Made by a program: the position numbers and the translations under genes | DNA from: Candidatus Nitricoxidireducens bremensis | GTDB lineage: Bacteria > Pseudomonadota > Gammaproteobacteria > Burkholderiales > Rhodocyclaceae | Length of the DNA stretch: 64,000 nt | Direction of reading: 5' to 3' | NCBI GenBank assembly: GCA_030247725.1 | Contig: JAOTRT010000006.1 | Span: 1 to 64,000, forward strand | Shown here: piece by piece, positions 43,232-52,048 of the stretch | Layout: the number at the start of each line of letters is the position of its first letter | How positions within the stretch are numbered: the first letter of the stretch is position 1 | The notes under the pieces: model-generated | The model's database searches: none | What the model was told of the DNA's origin: nothing | What the model saw: only the letters and a program-made list of their open reading frames with translations

Positions 43232-45322
43232 ATGGGCGAGCGCATCAACGCGATATGGCTGGCGGCGATCCTGGCGGTTTCCGAGCTTGCGGCCGCCCAG
43301 GCGCTGGAAGAAGAGGACTTGGCCCTGGCCTACGGCGACAAGGCCACGGTCAGCATCGCCACCGGCGACAAGCAGTCCCTGCGGCGGGCGCCTTCGGTCG
43401 CCAGCGTCATCACCGCCGAAGACATCGCCGCCATGGGCGCGACGGACCTGGACGAGGTGATGGAGACGGTGCCGGGCGTGCATGTGGGGCGCATGAGCAA
43501 CCTCTATGCTCCCTTGTACATCTTCCGCGGCATCTACACGCAATACAACGCCCAGGCCCTGATGCTGGTGAACGGCGTGCCCATGACCACGATGCTGGTC
43601 GGCAACCGCGGCAACATCTGGGGCGGCCTGCCGTTGGAGAACGTGGCGCGCATCGAAGTGATCCGCGGTCCGGGTTCCGCCCTTTACGGCGCCGATGCCT
43701 TTGCCGGCGTCATCAACATCGTCACCAAGACGGCGACCGATGCGCCCGGCACCCAGGTGGGTGTGCGTGTCGGCTCCTTCAATACCCAGGACGCCTGGGC
43801 GCTCCACGGCGGCAAGTGGGGTGAGATGGATGTCTCCGCCTACCTGCGGGTGGGCAAGACGGCGGGAGCACGGGAAACGCTCAATGCCGATAACCAGACA
43901 CGCTTCAACGCCGCCTTGTCCCTGGCGCCGGGGCCCATCAACGTCGGGCACGATGCCCTGGACGCCACCTTGAACCTCGGCTACGGGAAGTGGCGTCTCA
44001 ATGTCGGCTACAAGCATCGCGACAACGTCGGTACGGGCGCAGGTATCGCCTCGGCCCTAGACCCGGTCGGCAAGGCCGGCAGCCGGCGCTTCAATGCCGA
44101 CCTGTCCTGGACCGATCCCAACATCACGCGGGACTGGGGCGGCGGTTTCACGGCCAGCTATCTGCACTATGCCCAGTTGATCCCGGACCACTTCCGCCTG
44201 TTTCCGGCCGGGGCCAACGTTGGTGGCGGCGCCTTCGGCAGCGAGGGCGCGGTGGCGGCCCCCTTCACCTGGGAGAACCAGGTGCGCCTGTCTGCCTTCG
44301 CCACCTACAGCGGTTTTCAGAACCACAAGCTGCGGTTCGCCGTCGGCCACGAAGACCTGAACCTCTACAAGACTGCCGAGTACCGCAACTTCACTTACAA
44401 CAACGTCACTGGCGCCCTCATTCCGGCGGGTGCGGTGAACGACTATTCCGATTCCGCCCCCTTCATGCGGCCCCAACGGCGCAAGGTCGATTACGTCTAT
44501 GTCCAGGACGAGTGGCAGTTCGCCAAGGACTGGACCTTGACGGCAGGCCTGCGGCGGGACCGCTATACGGATGTCGGCAGCACGACCAACCCGCGCTTTG
44601 CCCTCGTGTGGGATGCCGCCTACGATCTGACGGTGAAGGCGCTCTATGGCACGGCCTTCCGGGCGCCGGCCTTCGCCGAACTGTACTCGATCAACAATCC
44701 GGTCAACAGCGGCAATCCGGGGCTGCGGCCGGAGCGCATCCGCAGCAAGGAAGTGGCGATGTCCTGGCAGGCGCGCAAGGATATGCAGGTGAACCTGAAC
44801 GTCTTCCATTTCCGTATCACCGATCTTATCCAGGCGGTCAACGGTTCGGCGGCGGGCGCCGTGTCCACCTATCAGAACGTGGGCAACCGCAAGGGCAAGG
44901 GTTTCGAACTGGAAACGGTTTGGGATGCGACCCGCAGTCTGCGTCTGACGGCCCATTACGCGCGCCAGCGTTCCATCGACGAGGCCACTTACACCGATTC
45001 CGGCTACGCGCCCCACAACCATATCTACGGCCGCGCCGACTGGCGCTTCACCGCCGGCTGGCTGGCAAGCACCCAGGTCAACTGGGTGGCGGACCGCAAC
45101 CGGCCCTTTGGCGACAAGCGCGCCGAGGTGCCGGACTACACGACCCTGGACCTGACCCTGCGTACCGACCGCGGCAAGGAGGCCTGGGACTTTGCCGGCT
45201 CGATCCGCAACCTGTTCAATGCCCGGATCGTGGAACCCAGCCTTGGGCCGGGAACATCCTTGCCCAACGATCTGCCCCAGGCGCGCCGTTCCTTCTACCT
45301 GCAGGCGTCCTACAAGCTCTGA
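43232..45322 (+). CDS. TonB-dependent outer-membrane receptor
   Basis: 696 residues from the ATG at 43232 (GGGGAG upstream; a start at 43205 would precede it). Signal peptide (MGERINAIWLAAILAVSELAAAQA), a plug domain (about 50-165: APSVASVITAEDIAAMGATDLDEVMETVPGV...RIEVIRGPGSALYGADAFAGVINIVT) and a 22-strand-type barrel ending in an aromatic-containing strand (SFYLQASYKL). It imports a scarce ligand such as a metal chelate or cofactor. The ligand cannot be read from sequence. It is convergent with the thiamine-diphosphate/citrate-synthase-like operon, 3 bp between stops. Confidence 0.9.
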   Translation: MGERINAIWLAAILAVSELAAAQALEEEDLALAYGDKATVSIATGDKQSLRRAPSVASVITAEDIAAMGATDLDEVMETVPGVHVGRMSNLYAPLYIFRGIYTQYNAQALMLVNGVPMTTMLVGNRGNIWGGLPLENVARIEVIRGPGSALYGADAFAGVINIVTKTATDAPGTQVGVRVGSFNTQDAWALHGGKWGEMDVSAYLRVGKTAGARETLNADNQTRFNAALSLAPGPINVGHDALDATLNLGYGKWRLNVGYKHRDNVGTGAGIASALDPVGKAGSRRFNADLSWTDPNITRDWGGGFTASYLHYAQLIPDHFRLFPAGANVGGGAFGSEGAVAAPFTWENQVRLSAFATYSGFQNHKLRFAVGHEDLNLYKTAEYRNFTYNNVTGALIPAGAVNDYSDSAPFMRPQRRKVDYVYVQDEWQFAKDWTLTAGLRRDRYTDVGSTTNPRFALVWDAAYDLTVKALYGTAFRAPAFAELYSINNPVNSGNPGLRPERIRSKEVAMSWQARKDMQVNLNVFHFRITDLIQAVNGSAAGAVSTYQNVGNRKGKGFELETVWDATRSLRLTAHYARQRSIDEATYTDSGYAPHNHIYGRADWRFTAGWLASTQVNWVADRNRPFGDKRAEVPDYTTLDLTLRTDRGKEAWDFAGSIRNLFNARIVEPSLGPGTSLPNDLPQARRSFYLQASYKL

Positions 45323-45325
45323 GAC

Positions 45326-46126
45326 TCAGTCCCAGCGGCGCGGCGGCGGCCCTCCGTAGGTCACGCCGGCGCAGGGCGTCGCGAAGACCGTCCCCGCCGG
45401 CTGCTCGGTCGCTTCCATGATGCAGGGCGGCATGCCCGCCAGGGTCTTGAGGATGTTGAACAGGTGGTATTCCCGCGGCGTGAAGCCCAGGTCCGCGGCG
45501 AGGGCCGCCGTGGCGGCGGCGTAGTTCATTTTCAGGAAAGGCTTGTGCTCTTCGACCAGGAGGCGTTCCACCTCGAAGGCGAGCCGGTAGTGGCGACCGC
45601 CGTCGAAGCCGAGGGCGGCCACCTTGGCCTGCAGGGCCGGCAGGCGTTCGTCGAGGATGTTGATGGGGCGGCCGTAGCCGTAGATGCGGCGGCTCTCCAG
45701 TTCCGCACCGACGAAGTCCCGCAGCGGCATGCCGGCTGCCGTGGCGACGCCGGCGCGGCGGAAGAAGTCGATGGCGCGGATGCCCGGCCCGCCGCCGAAG
45801 ATGCCCGCCTCGGTGACGGCGACGGCGCCGGACAGGGCGAGTACCGAGGTGCTGCGGGCGCTGCCGGCGAGGGCGGCGACCCGGTTGTTCCAGAGGCGGG
45901 CGTCCGGATAGCTGGTGAGCACCCAGATGGCGTGGAGCAGGCGCACGGCCGCGGGCGCGAAGCGCCGCCCGGTGATGCCGAAGACGTAGAGCGCCATCCA
46001 GTCCAGGTCCGCCAGCTCGGCGTGGAGGTCGGCGCCGCGGAATACGGCGCGGCTGCCCGGCCAGCAGGCGCCGACGCGGGTGCGGAAAGGGGCCGCCTGG
46101 GCGGCCGGGGGCGGCCGGCCGGTCAT
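45326..46126 (-). CDS. Citrate-synthase-fold protein, second of a tandem pair
   Basis: 266 residues from the ATG at 46126, overlapping the previous gene by four bases. The fold is recognised from the C-terminal pattern of citrate synthase/citryl-CoA lyase: GIFGGGPGIRAIDFF (normally HGGAxE), GYGRPINILDERLPAL (normally GxGHxxY...DPR) and KMNYAAATAALAADLGF (normally Asp before the last helices). By eye all three catalytic positions (His, His, Asp) are replaced (Phe, Arg, Asn). It may therefore be non-catalytic on its own, or have a different chemistry in a complex with the partner. Function unknown. Confidence 0.65.
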   Translation of the reverse strand: MTGRPPPAAQAAPFRTRVGACWPGSRAVFRGADLHAELADLDWMALYVFGITGRRFAPAAVRLLHAIWVLTSYPDARLWNNRVAALAGSARSTSVLALSGAVAVTEAGIFGGGPGIRAIDFFRRAGVATAAGMPLRDFVGAELESRRIYGYGRPINILDERLPALQAKVAALGFDGGRHYRLAFEVERLLVEEHKPFLKMNYAAATAALAADLGFTPREYHLFNILKTLAGMPPCIMEATEQPAGTVFATPCAGVTYGGPPPRRWD

Positions 46127-46911
46127 GGCGTCCTCCGGGCGGGGTCGTCCGTCAGTTCCACCTCCGGAAAGGGGAAGTCCCGGTAGTGGTGGCCGCGCTG
46201 CTCCAGGGCGTGGGCGGCGGCGCCCGGCAGGCGCAGCAGCAGGAACAGCATCTCCCCTTCCTCCGGCGCGAAGCCCAGGTCGGCGAGGGCGGCGGCGGCC
46301 ACGCCGGTCGTCGCCAGGGGCAGGCCGACGGCGGCTTCCATGGCCGGTCGTTGGGCTTGGAGCCAGGCCAGGCGCGGCGTGCCGGCGGCGGCCAGGTGGG
46401 CCAGCAGTTGCTTCACCGGCGTCGGCGTGGAGACGCCGCGGGGGTCGAAGCCGGGCACATGTTCCATGGCGGGCCAGACGTCGATCTCGTCGTCCCGGTG
46501 CCGGGCCGGAAAGGCCGCCCAGGCGGCGATATCTTCGCCGCATTCCCGCCAGGCCGCCATGGCGTCGTGTACCTCCCGCGCGCCGCCGCAGCGGCCGGCG
46601 CCGGCCGCCAGGGCCGCCATCAGGGCGGCGGCGGCGGTGGCGCCGCCGATGCCGCCGCACATGGCCGCATGGACCGAGGCGTCGCGGGGGCCCGGATTCG
46701 CCAGGGCCAGCGCCAGGGTCTCCAGCAGGTCCGCCGCGGCGGGCGTCGGCCGCTCGCTGCGGAACAGCAGCCAGAGCATCTCGACCCAGCGGGCCCGGCC
46801 CAGCATCTCGCCGAACACGTCGTAGCCGCGGCACCAGGCCGTGCGCGCGGCAAAGGGATTGTCCGGCTCGGCTTCCTCGCGCCAGATACGGGTATGGATG
46901 GGGGCGGTCAT
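46123..46911 (-). CDS. Citrate-synthase-fold protein, first of a tandem pair
   Basis: 262 residues from the ATG at 46911. Length and pattern match citryl-CoA lyase-like proteins (YDVFGEMLGRARWVEMLWLLF; AAALAADLGF-like end in VAAAALADLGFAPEEGEMLFLLLRLPG). The position of the catalytic HGG reads CGG in GRCGGAREV, the GHxxxxDPR position reads PGFDPRG without His, and the final Asp position is Thr. The two neighbouring citrate-synthase-fold genes may form a heteromer. It starts 9 bp after the stop of the thiamine-diphosphate enzyme gene. Confidence 0.65.
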   Translation of the reverse strand: MTAPIHTRIWREEAEPDNPFAARTAWCRGYDVFGEMLGRARWVEMLWLLFRSERPTPAAADLLETLALALANPGPRDASVHAAMCGGIGGATAAAALMAALAAGAGRCGGAREVHDAMAAWRECGEDIAAWAAFPARHRDDEIDVWPAMEHVPGFDPRGVSTPTPVKQLLAHLAAAGTPRLAWLQAQRPAMEAAVGLPLATTGVAAAALADLGFAPEEGEMLFLLLRLPGAAAHALEQRGHHYRDFPFPEVELTDDPARRTP

Positions 46912-46919
46912 GGGCGGGG

Positions 46920-48746
46920 CTAGAGGTCGGTGCCGAGGATGCGCATGCGCAGGTTCATGGGCGGCACCTCTTCGGCATCGATATGCACGTCGATGAGGGT
47001 GGGGCCGCGCCGGGCGCAGACCGCGTCCATGTCCAGCGCCGCCAGGTCCCGGGGCGAACGCACGGTGTGACCGGCGGCGCCCATGGCGCGGGCCATGGCG
47101 GCGAAGTCCGTGGGCGGCAGTTCGAAGCCGATGGGTTCGGCGCCCGCCAGACGCTGGCCGTGCTTCACCATGCCCAGGGCCCGGTCGTTGAGGACCACGT
47201 AGATCACCGTGAGGCCCTCGGCGACGGCGACCGAGATCTCCTGACCGTTCATGAGCAGGCTGCCGTCGCCGGTGATGCAGACCACGGGTTGGTCCGGCGC
47301 GCCCAGGGCAGTGCCGACTGCGCCGCCGATGGCCCAGCCCATGGGGGCGAAGTCCATGGTCAGCCGCAGCCAGCCGGCTTCGACGCGGCGGCGGCCGAGG
47401 CCCCGCAGGCGTTCGCCGCCGCCCAGGCGCCGTTCGCCGCGGCGCCGGTCGGCCGGGTGCAGGTAATGGATGGACCAGGCCACGCTGTTGCCGGCGTCGG
47501 CGAGGAAGCGGGTCCCCGGCGGGAACAGGCGGCCCAGATCGTGCATCAGGCGTTGGGGCTTGATGGGGGCTTCCGGGCCGGCCCATTTCTCCGGCGCGTC
47601 GAGCAGAGGATCGCAGACGGCGGCGGCGGGCGGCGCTGTGCCGGCAGTTTCCACCACGCCCAGGGCGGCGCCGCGCACGAGGCGGTCGAAGACGGTGAGG
47701 ATGCGCCCGCGCACCTGGAGCCGGGCCATGGGCGAGCGGGCCAGATGGTCGGCGGATTCGTCGATGTGCACCAGCTTCTCGTTGAGCAGGGCGTCGCTCC
47801 AGCCGCTGCTGGTCCATTCGTTCATGCTGGTGCCGACGGCCAGGACCAGGTCCACCTCCGGGTCCCGCAGCAGGATTTCGGCGCTGCGGTGGCCGGCGAA
47901 GCCGAAGACGCCGCGAAACAGCGGGTCCGCCGGGCTGACGAGGCCCTTGCCGTCGGGGGTGGTGACGAAGGGGATGTCCTGCAGGCGGGCGAACTGGAGG
48001 ACGGCGCCGACCGCCTCGCCGCAGCCGCCGCCGATCAGCAGGCGCACGCGGGCGGCCCGGCGCAGCAGGGCCTGGAGCTCGTCGATGGCGTCCGCATCCA
48101 CCAGGGAGGCAGGCCGCATCTTCGCGGTGATGTCGTAGGAGGGCAGGCGGACGGGGCTGGCGCTCTTGAGGATGTCCAGCGGCAGGGAGAGATGGACGGG
48201 GCCGCGCGGGCAGCGCACGGCGCGCTGCAGGGCCGTCACCAGCTTGGATTCGATCTGCTGCGGATGGGAGACGAGGGAGTTGTAGCGCGTGCAGTGGCGG
48301 AACATGCCGAGGGTGTTGACGCCCGTGCAGGCGGATTCCTGGAGGGCGCGGCGGCCGAAGGAGGGCAGGGAGGGCTGGCCGGTGAGCACCAGCAGCGGCA
48401 CGCCGTTCTCGTAGGCGCAGGCGACGCCGGTGATCAGGTTGGTGGCGCCGGGGCCGGAGGTGGCGCAGCAGACGCCGATGCGCCCCGTTTCCCTGGCGTA
48501 GCCGTCGGCCATGAAGGCCGCGCCCGACTCGTGGCGCGCCACCACCGGCCGCGGCCCTCCGCGGCGGGCGCTGCGGGCCAGGGCGTTGTAGAGGGGTTCG
48601 ATGGCGCCGCCGGGGACGCCGAACACGTATTCGACGCCGAGCTGCTCCAGATAGGCGACGATCAGGTCCGCGATCTGCTGCTCCGGTTCGACGGTCGGGA
48701 GGGGCCGAGGCGCCTCGACGATGACGGGCTGGCTGCTTGGGTTCAT
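46920..48746 (-). CDS. Thiamine-diphosphate-dependent enzyme (acetolactate-synthase-like)
   Basis: 608 residues from the ATG at 48746 (CCGGAG upstream). Three-domain architecture: an N-terminal PYR domain with the catalytic Glu in HESGAAFMADGYAR, a central domain, and a C-terminal PP domain with the GDGS...ND cofactor motif (GDGSLLMNGQEI...VVLND). Family members include acetolactate synthase, glyoxylate carboligase and related carboligases. The exact reaction is unknown. An Arg/Gly-rich insert near residue 440 is unusual. It heads an operon with two citrate-synthase-fold genes, suggesting that it makes a 2-hydroxy-acyl or 2-keto product used by them. Confidence 0.85.
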   Translation of the reverse strand: MNPSSQPVIVEAPRPLPTVEPEQQIADLIVAYLEQLGVEYVFGVPGGAIEPLYNALARSARRGGPRPVVARHESGAAFMADGYARETGRIGVCCATSGPGATNLITGVACAYENGVPLLVLTGQPSLPSFGRRALQESACTGVNTLGMFRHCTRYNSLVSHPQQIESKLVTALQRAVRCPRGPVHLSLPLDILKSASPVRLPSYDITAKMRPASLVDADAIDELQALLRRAARVRLLIGGGCGEAVGAVLQFARLQDIPFVTTPDGKGLVSPADPLFRGVFGFAGHRSAEILLRDPEVDLVLAVGTSMNEWTSSGWSDALLNEKLVHIDESADHLARSPMARLQVRGRILTVFDRLVRGAALGVVETAGTAPPAAAVCDPLLDAPEKWAGPEAPIKPQRLMHDLGRLFPPGTRFLADAGNSVAWSIHYLHPADRRRGERRLGGGERLRGLGRRRVEAGWLRLTMDFAPMGWAIGGAVGTALGAPDQPVVCITGDGSLLMNGQEISVAVAEGLTVIYVVLNDRALGMVKHGQRLAGAEPIGFELPPTDFAAMARAMGAAGHTVRSPRDLAALDMDAVCARRGPTLIDVHIDAEEVPPMNLRMRILGTDL

Positions 48747-49096
48747 GGTTCGCTCCGGATACGTTGTCGCGGCAGGCAATTGCAGAAATTTCTTGTCATA
48801 TGTCTTTGGTATTATAGTGCCGGCATATGTATTTGGATAGAAGCATGCGGGGCTGGGGCGCCTCGTGCCGAGCGGGGCGTTTCTCCCCGCTTCATCCCGT
48901 CGGCGCTGGGGGTTTCCGCGGTTGCCTCGGGCTTTCCAAACGAATATCCTTGCCGGGCTCGGGACAATCCGGGCGGCAGGGATGGCGCCGGATTCGCTTC
49001 GGATCGCGCACCGGTCGCCGCTAATTGGGAGTCGCTTCGATCTTGCCGTACCTCTCTGCCGACTCATCCAGTCCGTCTGCCAGGTCGAAGGTTCAG
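48747..49096. other. Divergent intergenic region (350 bp)
   Basis: No gene is supported here. The first 85 bp are AT-rich, with two CATATG sites and CTTTGGTATTA (48804-48814). On the minus strand TATAAT (48816-48811) is a candidate -10 box about 65 bp before the thiamine-diphosphate enzyme start. A GCGGGG/CCCCGC hairpin lies at 48872-48890. The remainder to 49096 is GC-rich leader sequence of the binding-protein gene. Confidence 0.4.
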
Positions 49097-50101
49097 ATGC
49101 CGGCATCCGCATGGCGGCAGGCGCCGGGGGGCGGTCATGGGGCCCGGGGCCCGGTGGCCGGGCTGCGCCGGTGGCGGAACGCGATTTGTCTCGGCGCCGG
49201 CCTCGTCATGACCCTGGCGGCCTTCGCCCTCCAGCCCGGACACGGCATCGCCGTGCTGTATCCGGAGATCGGCGAGCCCTACCGCAGCGTTTTCGCCAAG
49301 ATCATCGAGGGTGTCGAGGAACAGGCCAGGGGACGCGTCACCAGCATCGCCATCGGCCCCGGCACCAACACCCAGGACCTGGCCGCCGACCTGCGTCGCC
49401 AGGAGACGCGGGTGGTGATCGCCCTGGGGCGCAACGGTCTCAAGGCGGCGAGCGGTCTCGACCGGGACATGGGGGTCGTTGCCGGCGGCGTCCTGTCGGT
49501 GCCGGAAGCCGAGGGCCGCAATATTCCGGTGCACAGCCTGGCGCCCGATCCCGCCCTGTTGTTTGCGCGCCTGCAGGCCTTGGTTCCAAATGTCCGGCGC
49601 GTGCTGGTGGTGTACAACCCGGGTCAGAACGGCTGGCTCATCCGAATGGCGCGGGAGGCGGCGGGTGCCCGCGGCCTCGAACTGGTGGCCTACGACGCCC
49701 CCGACCTGCGGACGGCCCTGAAGAACTATCAGGACATCTTCGCCGCCATCGATCCGAAGCGGGATGCCCTCTGGCTGCTCCAGGATTCCGTCGCCGCGGA
49801 GGAGACGACGGTGCTGCCCCTCGTGCTCCAGGAGACCTGGTCCCGCAATGTGGCGCTGTTTTCGAGCAACGTGGCCCATGTGCGGCGCGGTGCCCTGTTT
49901 GCGCTCTATCCGAACAATGCCGAGATCGGCCGCCATCTGGGCAGCGCGGCCCTCGCCTATCTTGCTGCCGGCAGCCATGCGACGCGGGGCGTCACGCCGT
50001 TGCGGGCGGTGCTGCTCGCCGTGAATATCCGCACCGCAGGCCATCTCGGTCTCAATCTCCCGGCACGCCAGGGTATCGACCTGGTGTTCCCCGAACAATG
50101 A
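49097..50101 (+). CDS. ABC-type substrate-binding protein (TrpX-like), paired with a kinase
   Basis: 334 residues from the ATG at 49097 (GAAGG five bases upstream; a TTG at 49025 is less likely). A basic N-terminal segment and hydrophobic stretch (NAICLGAGLVMTLAAFAL) form an export signal or anchor. The rest is the ABC_sub_bind fold (IAVLYPEIGEPYRSVFAKIIEGVEEQ..., VVIALGRNGLKAA, VLVVYNPGQNGWLIRM, ALFALYPNNAEIGRHLGSAA). No permease or ATPase follows, but a histidine kinase starts 10 bp later. It is probably a periplasmic sensor protein for that kinase. Ligand unknown. Confidence 0.8.
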   Translation: MPASAWRQAPGGGHGARGPVAGLRRWRNAICLGAGLVMTLAAFALQPGHGIAVLYPEIGEPYRSVFAKIIEGVEEQARGRVTSIAIGPGTNTQDLAADLRRQETRVVIALGRNGLKAASGLDRDMGVVAGGVLSVPEAEGRNIPVHSLAPDPALLFARLQALVPNVRRVLVVYNPGQNGWLIRMAREAAGARGLELVAYDAPDLRTALKNYQDIFAAIDPKRDALWLLQDSVAAEETTVLPLVLQETWSRNVALFSSNVAHVRRGALFALYPNNAEIGRHLGSAALAYLAAGSHATRGVTPLRAVLLAVNIRTAGHLGLNLPARQGIDLVFPEQ

Positions 50102-50111
50102 CGGCCACGCC

Positions 50112-52007
50112 ATGATCAGCGTTTCCACCTTCCTCCGCGACGCTGCCTTCCGCAAGCAGCTCAACGTCACGGTCACCATCGGCGTGATGTTCTTCGCCCT
50201 GGCGTCGTCCCTGCTGACGTCATGGCAGGGCAGCCGGCAGGTGCGCCAGACCCTCCAGGAGCAGGGGCGCCAGATTGCCGAGACCCTGGCGCGCCAGAGC
50301 ACCCTGGCCCTGGTGTTCGCTTCGCCGGACAACGCCAGCGAGGCCATCCGTACGGCCATGTCCTTCCCCGACGTCACCCGCGTCGAGATCCGGCACCTCA
50401 GCGGCCGTTCCCTGGTGGTCCGTGGCCGGCCCGAGGGGGCGGCAACCGACGGGCCGCTGCCGGACGCGGATGCGCGCGAGGCCTACCTGGAAGCCGAGAC
50501 CGAGGAGTTCTGGCGTTTCGTCGCCCCGGTGCTGAGCCGGGCGGACGATTCCCCCTACGAAATCGTGGAGCGCAAGGAGGAGGTGCTGGGCTTCGTCCGG
50601 GTCGAGCAGAGCAAGGCGACGCTGACGCGGGTGCTGGCCTACATCTTCCTGGCCAACCTGGCCATCTCGGTGGTCTTCGCCGTGCTGTTCCTCTATGTGC
50701 TCGGCCGTCTGGCGGCACGCCTGACGCGGCCGATCACCGACCTGTCGGTGGTCATGGCCCGCGCCGAAAAGGGCGAGACCAGCGTGCGGGCGAGCCTGAC
50801 CGGGCCGAAGGACATCCGCGACATGGCCAAGGCCTTCAACAACATGATCGCCGCCCTGGAGGAGCGGGAGCTGGCCCTGCGGGAAAGCCGCGCCAGCTAT
50901 CGGGAGATCTTCGACAGCGTCAACGAGGTCATCTTCCAAACCAATGCCCGCGGCGAATGGGAGCTCCTCAACCCGGCCTGGCGCCAGGTCACCGGCATCG
51001 CCATCGAGGACGCCGTCGGCAAGCCCATGGCGAGCCTGTTCCACGACGAGGAGCGGGCGACGGTGGAGCAGATGTATTCCCTCATGCAGCGGGGCGTCGA
51101 GCGGGACTGCCGCTTCGAGGTGCGTTTCACGCGGCGGGACGGCAGCGTCGGCTGGCTCAACGTGGCCCAGCATGTGCGCAACGACGAGAGCGGCGCCTTT
51201 GCCGGTACCTCCGGCATCCTCGACGACATCACCGAACGCAAGCTCGCCGCAGAACGCATGGCCAGCCTCAACCTGGAACTGGAGAACCGTGTGCGCCTGC
51301 GCACCGCCGAACTGGAGGCCTCCAACCGGGAACTGGAGGCCTTTTCCTATTCCGTCTCCCACGACCTGCGGGCGCCCTTGCGCGCCATCGACGGTTTCTC
51401 CCGGCTCATCGAGGAGGACTACGCCGACAAGCTCGACGACACCGGACGCGGCTATTTCGCCCGCGTGCGCAGCGCCACCCAGCGCATGTCCCAGCTCATC
51501 GACGACCTCCTGAACCTGGCGCGCATCACCCGGGCGACCATGAACCGACAGCCCACGGACCTCAGCGCCCTGGCGGCCGATGTGCTGAAAGAGCTGACCG
51601 AAGGCGAGCCGGGCCGTCGCGTCGAAGCGGAAATCGCGGCCGGACTGGTGGCCAACGTGGACCCGGTGCTGGTGCGGGTGGTGCTCGACAACCTGATCGG
51701 CAACGCCTGGAAGTATTCGGCCAAGCGTGACGTCGCCCGCATCGCCGTCGGCATGGAGACGCGGCAGACGGCGCAGGGCAGCGAGCGCGTGTTCTTCGTG
51801 CGCGACAACGGCGCCGGTTTCGACATGGCCTATGCGGACAAGTTGTTCCGTCCCTTCAGCCGGCTCCACGGCACCAACGAGTTTGCCGGCACCGGCATCG
51901 GCCTGGCGACGGTGCAGCGGGTGATCTATCGCCACGGCGGGCGCATCTGGGCCGATGCCGTGGTGGACGGCGGCGCCAGCTTCTACTTCACGCTGCCGGG
52001 TCTGTAG
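50112..52007 (+). CDS. Membrane sensor histidine kinase with HAMP and PAS
   Basis: 631 residues. Helix 1 (about 16-36), a periplasmic CHASE-like domain (about 37-170), helix 2 (VLAYIFLANLAISVVFAVLFLYVL), HAMP (about 200-255), PAS with PAC (about 265-385: SYREIFDSVNEVIFQTNARG), HisKA with H417 (SYSVSHDLRAPLRAIDGF), and HATPase (NLIGNAWKYSAKRD, DNGAGFDM, GTGIGLATVQRVIYRHGG). The catalytic half is close to that of the kinase at 14985, so the two binding-protein/kinase pairs look related. No response regulator is adjacent. Confidence 0.9.
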   Translation: MISVSTFLRDAAFRKQLNVTVTIGVMFFALASSLLTSWQGSRQVRQTLQEQGRQIAETLARQSTLALVFASPDNASEAIRTAMSFPDVTRVEIRHLSGRSLVVRGRPEGAATDGPLPDADAREAYLEAETEEFWRFVAPVLSRADDSPYEIVERKEEVLGFVRVEQSKATLTRVLAYIFLANLAISVVFAVLFLYVLGRLAARLTRPITDLSVVMARAEKGETSVRASLTGPKDIRDMAKAFNNMIAALEERELALRESRASYREIFDSVNEVIFQTNARGEWELLNPAWRQVTGIAIEDAVGKPMASLFHDEERATVEQMYSLMQRGVERDCRFEVRFTRRDGSVGWLNVAQHVRNDESGAFAGTSGILDDITERKLAAERMASLNLELENRVRLRTAELEASNRELEAFSYSVSHDLRAPLRAIDGFSRLIEEDYADKLDDTGRGYFARVRSATQRMSQLIDDLLNLARITRATMNRQPTDLSALAADVLKELTEGEPGRRVEAEIAAGLVANVDPVLVRVVLDNLIGNAWKYSAKRDVARIAVGMETRQTAQGSERVFFVRDNGAGFDMAYADKLFRPFSRLHGTNEFAGTGIGLATVQRVIYRHGGRIWADAVVDGGASFYFTLPGL

Positions 52008-52048
52008 CCTGCGCGGCTTGGGCCGGTGAGGGGGTCTGCGGAAACCTC

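Noticed and set aside
45326..46911. A single citrate synthase gene split by a frameshift
   Set aside because: Each frame has its own start, a clean ATGA overlap and a complete C-terminal citrate-synthase-like pattern, so they are two paralogous genes rather than halves of one.
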